From: Doryteuthis pealeii | Lineage: Eukaryota > Mollusca > Cephalopoda > Myopsida > Loliginidae | Direction: 5' to 3' | Assembly: GCA_023376005.1 (NCBI GenBank) | Contig: CM042150.1 | Coordinates: forward strand, 71,756,237-71,820,236 | Length of the DNA: 64,000 bases | Shown here: piece by piece, positions 12,660 to 64,000 of the stretch | How positions within the stretch are numbered: the first letter of the stretch is position 1 | How the letters are laid out: each line of letters opens with the position of its first letter | The notes under the pieces: model-generated | Database searches by the model: none | Told to the model about the DNA's origin: nothing | Seen by the model: only the letters and a program-made list of their open reading frames with translations | Program-made: the position numbers and the translations under genes

Positions 12660-13045
12660 TAGATATAATCATTTGATTGGTTTAAAATAACTAGTGTTGA
12701 TATATACATAAATATGTTTATTTTCCCTTCTCTAAATAGATGAATAATTATATTGAAGAATGAATGAAAGTGAAGTGTAAAGTTGCATTTAACATTTGTA
12801 CAAAGTAATTTATTATCTATTTATTAAAATATTCCGTCCCTCGAAAATGCATACTTGGTTTATATGTCATACAAAATGCGAATGGCATAACAATATGTAC
12901 ACTTAGTTAATGAATGATATATTAATGGAAAAAAGAAAGAAAAAAAAAACACGGTTAAAAACTGGTTTCAAAAATATATAATTATTTGATCGGGTTAAAA
13001 TAACTAATGTTAATATATACATAAATATGTTTATTTTCCCTTCTC
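12660..13045. repeat. Locally repeated non-coding block
   Basis: The block ATATATACATAAATATGTTTATTTTCCC occurs at about 12702-12730 and again at about 13012-13040. A related GTGACGTAGTTT...CTCCATTAT block occurs at 12608-12660 and 14257-14290. The ~155-bp repeat copy 2 (12764-12924) lies between. This appears to be a mosaic of one repeat family with no coding signal. Confidence 0.6.
12764..12924. repeat. Dispersed direct repeat, copy 2
   Basis: Matches 10625-10779 in the same orientation (AACATTTGTACAAAGTAATT, then TATTCCGTCCCTCGAAAATG). Confidence 0.75.
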
Positions 13046-13502
13046 GATAGAGGGGGTAAAACACAAAAAAAAACGTTAATGAAACTAAATAGTTAAATAA
13101 ATAAATTGAAATTATTCAATCGGGATAAAATAAATCTTTTATATGTAAATTCTAAAGATACTAAAGGCCCCAGTCCTTTGCGTTGTTTCATTTTTTTTTT
13201 TCCTCCAGTAGGAAAGGAAAGAAACATTAATGAAATAAAATAGAATAAGAGAATAAATGGGAGTCAGTCACTAAAAGTTGTTAAAGACAAAACAAAAAAA
13301 AAAATCATCAGATTTTTAAAAAATATTTGCACCATTATTTAAAAAAAAAAAATGAAAAAAGAAAACCACTATTATAAACAAAATAAAAAAAATTGTGACA
13401 GATAATTGTAAATATTTAATTCTTAGACTTTATAGTTACATTTTAATAAGGTAAAAAAAAAATGAACAAATTAAACGAATACATATACTATCATGGAAGT
13501 AA

Positions 13503-13831
13503 TTACAATGCACGTGTAATTCACACTTCCAAAAGCTCTAGAATGGAAGCCTCACCACTAGACTCATATCCAAGACACTAAGACATTCAGCCACCAACTT
13601 TTAGCACATATATGATAAAAAGGAATGGTAGTTTGCCATAGGAGCAATACAATTAGGACAATCATATAAGTGCTAGGGTTTGATGGGACCAGCCAATTGA
13701 TCGGAAGGAGAGCCTCTCTGTGGCTGCCCATCTAGCCCAAGGATCAAAGTGGAGTGTAGCATGTCATGGATTGCTCAGCCACCAGGATTCTGTCCATAAG
13801 CATCACAGGTCGCCACAGGTTGCCCAATTGG
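13503..13831 (-). repeat. Retroposon family A, partial minus copy
   Basis: Shares TAATTCACACTTCCAAAAGC, AAGGATCAAAGTGGAGTGTA and GCATGTCATGGATTGCT with the copy at 47581-48036, and is the reverse of the copies at 46755-47191 and 23765-25315. The orientation is set by the (AAAC)n tail of the copy at 46755. It is non-coding and could be a SINE or a LINE 3' region. Confidence 0.75.
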
Positions 13832-15074
13832 AAATGAAGCAAATTTAAAGTTTTTTCCTTAATTTATTGTATATATATAATAGAAAATAAAGCAAACCTT
13901 TGGGCAGTTTTTAAAAAATTATTTTTTTGAAAGATATTGCTTGAGAGGTTTGAGAGTTAAAAATTCAATTTTAGGTTTGTATCATAGGTAAGTAAAATCA
14001 TCAAATTTATTAAAGGAGTAAAAAAAATGATACAATTTGAAATGGAAACTTAGTTCTGTCCCCTTCAAATAAAATGTTGCCTGCATCTATTAATTATTAA
14101 TTAGATAATTATTTTGAATATTTTGCACATAAATTTTACACAAAATCGTTGGTATTTATTTATTTGTTACTGAATAAAGGGTGAAAGTAAAAAATAATTT
14201 TAAAAACTGATTACAGAGTTGTTCTTTATTCTTTGTATTGATGATTTTTGGTATTGTGACGTAGTTTCGATTACAGACAAATGGAGACCGAATCTCCATT
14301 ATTAATAGATATATTTACAAACTTATAAACTATTTGCAGATCATTTGATCTGCAAATCTCACTATTAGTTTCCTTTAAGAATAACAGGATGTGCATTTAT
14401 TATATATAGATTTTACATTTTTAAAAATCTTATTTGTATTCTTGCATATTATGTGATGAATGGAATTATTTTGAAGTATATCTCTCATTAAATTAAAGGT
14501 AACAGAAGTTACAATTTTTTTTATTGATATACCTTTGTAAATGAGATTTCTACAGCATAAATTAAGTTTGAAAGATTTAGACATGGATTTTTTGGTTCTT
14601 TGTGTGGTGGGGTAGTATCTTTCACTTTAGTATTAAAATGTTTTTCTAAGATTAAAAAAATTAGCCATTATTATCAGGAAACAAAATTTGGGTTCTGTTG
14701 TGATCAGTATTATAAGTTTAAAAATTTGTTTTGTGAAGAGATGTGTTGTGCTGATTATGTATAATTCCGATTTGCCTAGGTTATATTTTTAAATTTTTAG
14801 CTACTTTCATCATCAAATACATTTTTTATTATTAGCTAGCTCTTTGTCATCTTTTTCAATGGGGGTCATTACCTTACTACCTCGAAATCTAGATACCAAC
14901 TGATTAAATTTCAAAACTACCCTTCCAATTATGTATTGCAACTTGATCACATGACTGAAACCATCCAATCCCAGCCAAGGCTACCAAAAACTCTGCTTGG
15001 AATCAATGCTTATCAATCACACTCATTTGACTCAATGTTTTCAAGTACAATTTCTATTTTACTTTTCAAAGTTT

Positions 15075-15111
<37 letters not shown>

Positions 15112-15893
15112 TAATAATATGTAACTTAGCAAACTCCATTTCCATGAAATAATCCTCTTAAAGCAACATCTACATTCATTTTGCATCCTTGAATATGCCA
15201 ATAGTTGGAAGTAATTCAATTATTTAAAGACTAGTAATTTGACAATGTAATTTTAATATTTTTGTACTTATTTTAAAACATTTTATTTATTCTTTACTGG
15301 TAACATTAATACTGCAGTGCACATAACATTTATAAATATAATACTTTTACTTTTTTTATCATGGGACAATCAAATCAAAAAATATCTAATCTGTATTTAT
15401 ATAAGATAGCTCACAAACCTTTTTTTTCCCGCTAAATTTTAGACATGATTAGTTAACTCTTTATACAGCTTATCAAAATAATTTAAGGAACACATAAATT
15501 ATAGGTTTTAATTTTCCATGAAAAATAGCATTTTTTATTTTAATATTTTTGGTTACATACATCAAATAAAAAGCCTTACTATTTGGATTGTAAGTATTGC
15601 ATAAGATAAGCCCACAATTTTTATAGAGATATGTATATTTTTATATCAACTGAATTTGAATAACCACAGCATTTGTTATAAGCCTGTTATAGTTTATTTA
15701 ACACAAATAAAAGTTAGTTTACATTATTAGAAATACATTTTGTTTCGCCTGGTGTATTTGAGAAGGATGGAAGATGGATGGGAATTGAAGCTTAAAGTTT
15801 GAAGTTTGATTGTTTGAAGTTTGTACATTTTAACCAGATCAGTATAACAATAGTCTTGTTATTTGTGTAAATGAATGATACTAAAATTCTAAA

Positions 15894-15898
<5 letters not shown>
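13832..15898. other. AT-rich non-coding stretch
   Basis: No gene or clear repeat is recognised apart from a TA microsatellite at about 15079-15107. Short frames here have no domain signature. Confidence 0.55.
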
Positions 15899-15939
<41 letters not shown>

Positions 15940-16295
15940 AATGTTGTTCTGGTTCCAACGGCAGAAAATTTAATATTTTATAAAAAGAAGAAGGTCCGTA
16001 AAATGTATTATGTTCTCAGAAAATTTTTTTAATTCTTTTTATCTTACATACGCGACTCATGTTTCTGATCTGTTGTCTTCTTCAGGCATTGTTTATCAAA
16101 CAGCCATTATAATAGAAAAGTTGCAGAAACACACACAACCTATCAAATATCCGACATATTCTGCCAAAATAATAACTCAATGCCTGAAGAAGACAACAGA
16201 TCAGAAACACGTTTCGCGTATGTAAGATAAAAAGAATAAAAACATTTTTCTGAGAACATAATACATTTTGCGAACCTTCTTTTTATAAAATAATA

Positions 16296-16347
<52 letters not shown>
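15899..16347. mobile_element. TA-flanked palindromic element
   Basis: An inverted repeat with arms 15973-16091 and 16178-16293 (outer tips ATATTTTATAAAAAGAAGAA / TTCTTTTTATAAAATAATA; inner CTGTTGTCTTCTTCAGGCAT / ATGCCTGAAGAAGACAACAG). It is bounded by long TA runs on both sides (15899-15933 and 16294-16347). The 86-bp centre is unique. It has no coding capacity and the same layout as the palindromes at 52118 and 53104. Confidence 0.7.
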
Positions 16348-16403
16348 ATCCTCCAATTTCACTTTTTAAACTTTTAAACATTATTTGATAAAATATAAAT
16401 TTT

Positions 16404-18122
16404 TAATATATTAGTAATTTGAAGGCAAATACAATGCGTATGAAAAATAAAAACAAAAAAATGTTATTTTTGTCTTAACGATTTCGAAGCATGAACTTCA
16501 TCATCAGAGATTCGTATCAGAAATGTAAGTGCTTACGTTTTTATTTGTGTGGTTATAATTTCCCTTATTTCTTTTTCCTCTCCTTTTTTTTCTTTCTTCT
16601 CCTCCTCATGTTATAAATGAAATGGGCGAATAACTGTAATTTCTTTTTCTTTTTTTTTTTTCTTCTTTTTTTTTGAATGTCTGTTGAGAACGAATGTATC
16701 CAATATTGTCTGTTTGTCATCCGGTCAATGTTGCAAGATTGTAGCCATGTCAAATTCAAAATAAAAACCGTTAATAGAAAAATTTATATACTTAGCTTTT
16801 GTTTTCTTTTCTTTTTTTCTTTTCTTTTTCCTTTCTTTTTTTTTTTTCCCCCTTTGTTCTCTAATTTATTTATTTATTTTTAATTTTTAATTTTTTTTTT
16901 TTTTTTCAGTTGTAAAAAATAAAATCTATTAAATTAAATATATGGATCAGTAAATAAGTATATAAAAGATTATCTTAAATTATGTATTAGGATTGATGGG
17001 AAAATTTAAGAAAATATCTTTTATGAGTATTTTTTTTTCTTTTAAATTTTAAATAGATTAAATATTATATATTAATTATATATTAAAATATTATATAATA
17101 ATTATATATTAGGATTGATGCAAAATTTTAAAAAAAACTATGTATTATGAGTATTTTCTTTTTAAATTTCAAATAGATTAAATATTATAAATCAAATATT
17201 TAAATTAAAAAAGGCATAGTGTTTTGTTTTAATTATTTATTTTCTTAATTTTTTTTTTCTTTTGTTATTATTTTTTTTTTTATTTATTAATAACCACATA
17301 CAATTAAATATTTGATTTATAATATTTAATCTATTTGAAATTTAAAAAGAAAATACTCATAATACATTTTTTTTAAATTTTGCATCAATCCTAATATATA
17401 ATTATTATATAATATTTTAATATATAATTAATATATAATATTTAATCTATTTAAGATTTAAAAGAAAAAAAAATACTCATAAAAGATATTTTCTTAAATT
17501 TTCCCATCAATCCTAATACATAATTTAAGATAATCTTTTATTTATTTATTTACTGGTCTATATATTTAATTTAATAGATTTTATTTTTTACAACTGAAAA
17601 AAAAAATAAAATAAAAAAATAAATTTGAAAAAATAAATAAATAAATGAGAGAACAAAGGAAAAAAAAAACAACAAAAAAAAAAGAAAGGAAAAAGAAAAG
17701 AAAAAAGACAAGAAAGCAAAAGCTAAGTATATAAATTTTTCTATTGACAGTTTTTATTTTGAAATTGACATGGCTACAATCTTGCATCATTGACCGGATG
17801 ACAAACAGACAATATTGGATACATTCGTTCTCAACAGACATTCAAAAAAAAAAAAAGAAAAGAAATTACAATTATTCGCCCATTTCATTCATAACATGAG
17901 GAAAAAAGAAAGGAGGAGAAGAAGAAAGAAGAAAAAAAAGGAGAGGAAAAAGAAATAAGAAGAGAAATTATAACCACACAAATAAAAACGTAAGCACATC
18001 TATTTCTGATATGAATCTCTGATGATGAAGTTCATGCTTCGAAATCAATAAGACAAAAATAACATCTTTTTGTTTTTATTTTTCATACGCATTGTATTTG
18101 CTTTCAAATTACTAATATATTA
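16404..18122. mobile_element. 1.7-kb inverted repeat with ~0.8-kb arms
   Basis: The left arm 16404-17206 and right arm 17302-18122 are near-perfect inverses around a ~95-bp spacer. The outer tips share TAATATATTAGTAATTTGAA. Inside each arm sits a TCATGCTTCGAAAT-type motif and a short frame (MSVENECIQYCLFVIRSM) that appears in both arms in opposite directions. The frame is short, with A/T-run borders, and matches no family I know. It could be a foldback element or two copies of a retroelement end joined head to head. Confidence 0.7.
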
Positions 18123-19217
18123 TAACATACTTAACAATGCTTCAAGCAAATTACCAATTACTTTTATAAATTTTTAAATATATATTGAAAGGTAATAATA
18201 TGCATTTTAAGCTTTCAAACATTTTTTTATATTGAGTACTAATTAATACATTAATCATAAATTTTCAATTAAAATAATCTGTAGTTCTGTGAGCAATAAT
18301 TATATTTTATTTTTGTGAAATCTTTGATTTAAAAAGATTCTTTATTTGCTTTGCTTGTCAACTTTAATTGCTTGCTTAGTATGCATGTGGCTTGCTCTCC
18401 TTCTCTCTGGCTAATGATTCACCATAAAATGATGTGCAATAGTTTCCAACTATTTATCTTATTTGCTAATCAAATGCCTATTTGACTAGATTCCCTGCAT
18501 CAGATTTGACAATTATGCTCGATATTTTTATGATTATGATTGTTTCTCTTATAATTTTCCTTCATTTAATAAAGAGGTGAGTTTGACCATTGGAATATCA
18601 AATGTGAGAAATTCTTTGTATAGAAACTCGCAGGTTTTGTGATATACTTGCAATATTTAAATTATATATATATATATATATATATATAGTTCTTGAAATA
18701 ATTATTTGATTCCCACATAAGGACATTTATGCATGTACATTCCGTTATAAGTGTCTTCATCTATGTGGGTGGGTGAAGTTTATTTTCTATTAACTTATTA
18801 AAAAGAGGTTTTAGTTAAATTAAGCTTTAAAAAAACAAGTTTATATCAGTTTAAAAACTCTAGTTCTCAAGAATTAACATTTATATATAAAAATATTGAT
18901 TTTCCTGCTGCTCTATGTATATGTTTACTTGATATGCATTTTGTCTGAAGTTTAAAATATAAATGAAAATTATATAAAGATTAAAATGTTATTTCTTGTA
19001 TGTAGTATTTTTAGATTTTTTTGAATTAAGAAAAATAAATCTGATCACTTGTCTATTTTCCCATTGTACTGATTGTTTTTTTTACATAAAATGAAAGAGT
19101 CCATTGAAACATGCAATATTTCTGTTCTCATTGTTTTTGGGGTATTTTTCCTTTGACTTTAATATTCACAATTTGGCTAAAACTTATATCCTAATTGATT
19201 TTTTTTGTCTCCTACAG
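18123..19217. other. Intron upstream of first visible ORP exon
   Basis: An AT-rich stretch with a TA microsatellite at about 18663-18688. It ends in a polypyrimidine tract and the AG acceptor at 19216-19217. No exon is seen in it. Confidence 0.6.

Positions 19218-64000
<44,783 letters not shown>

Noticed and set aside
16565..16883. Two ~65-codon frames with long Lys or Phe runs
   Set aside because: A/T and pyrimidine runs generate them. The repeated MSVENECIQY segment belongs to the inverted repeat and has no known homologue.

Overview
The window is nuclear DNA from an intron-rich, AT-rich and repeat-laden metazoan. There are no bacterial-style gene clusters. One host gene is visible, split into small exons with canonical AG/GT borders, and the rest is introns or flank filled with decayed transposable elements. 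The element mix (Tc1/mariner, Ty3/gypsy, Ty1/copia, CR1-like LINEs, tRNA-derived SINEs and long TA runs) suggests an aquatic invertebrate. A mollusc, perhaps a cephalopod, is my guess, but nothing in the sequence proves the species.

Host gene (+ strand, 19218 to past 64000): an oxysterol-binding protein-related protein of the OSBPL3/6/7 (ORP3/6/7) subfamily. Thirteen exons join in frame into exactly 523 codons. They cover a linker, a coiled coil, an acidic Ser-rich segment with a good FFAT motif (EYYDAPE, for binding VAP proteins of the ER), and most of the sterol/PI4P-binding ORD domain, including [20 protein letters not shown] and the FWGKSMEI block. The N-terminal PH domain should lie upstream of the window. 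The last part of the ORD lies just past its end. A 27-nt in-frame cassette microexon may sit at 34938-34964 inside the ~20-kb intron.

1-19.2 kb (upstream flank or 5' intron): a mariner relic (1.4-2.1 kb); a pair of ~590-bp direct repeats that look like LTRs around a decayed minus-strand Lys-rich region (2.1-5.4 kb); a 53-bp minisatellite interrupted by a 4.65-kb non-coding DNA transposon with CAGGGTTCCCAC ends (5.9-10.6 kb); small inverted-repeat elements and duplications (10.6-15 kb); a TA-flanked palindrome (15.9-16.3 kb); and a 1.7-kb inverted repeat (16.4-18.1 kb).

20.7-40.5 kb (large intron): a TA-flanked segment; an inverted pair of elements with hairpin/CTAG ends and tRNA-like heads (21.96-22.56 and 27.36-27.84 kb) around a second copy of the non-coding transposon, which itself holds a foldback element; a minus-strand Ty3/gypsy relic (29.2-31.7 kb); mariner relics at 32.1 and 37.0 kb; a tRNA-derived SINE at 36.1 kb; and a Tc1 relic at 38.65-40.07 kb.

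40.65-64 kb (smaller introns): LINE fragments on both strands, a Tc1-type relic, a 620-bp inverted-repeat element, tandem tRNA-like heads interrupted by a 437-bp retroposon with an 11-bp target-site duplication, two more TA-flanked palindromes (one with identical 117-bp arms), a Ty1/copia relic and long microsatellites.

No intact transposase, polymerase or second host gene was found. The most unusual structural signal is the recurring palindrome family flanked by TA runs. Its members have unrelated sequences but keep a CTGATGAT-hairpin-CGAAAT core.
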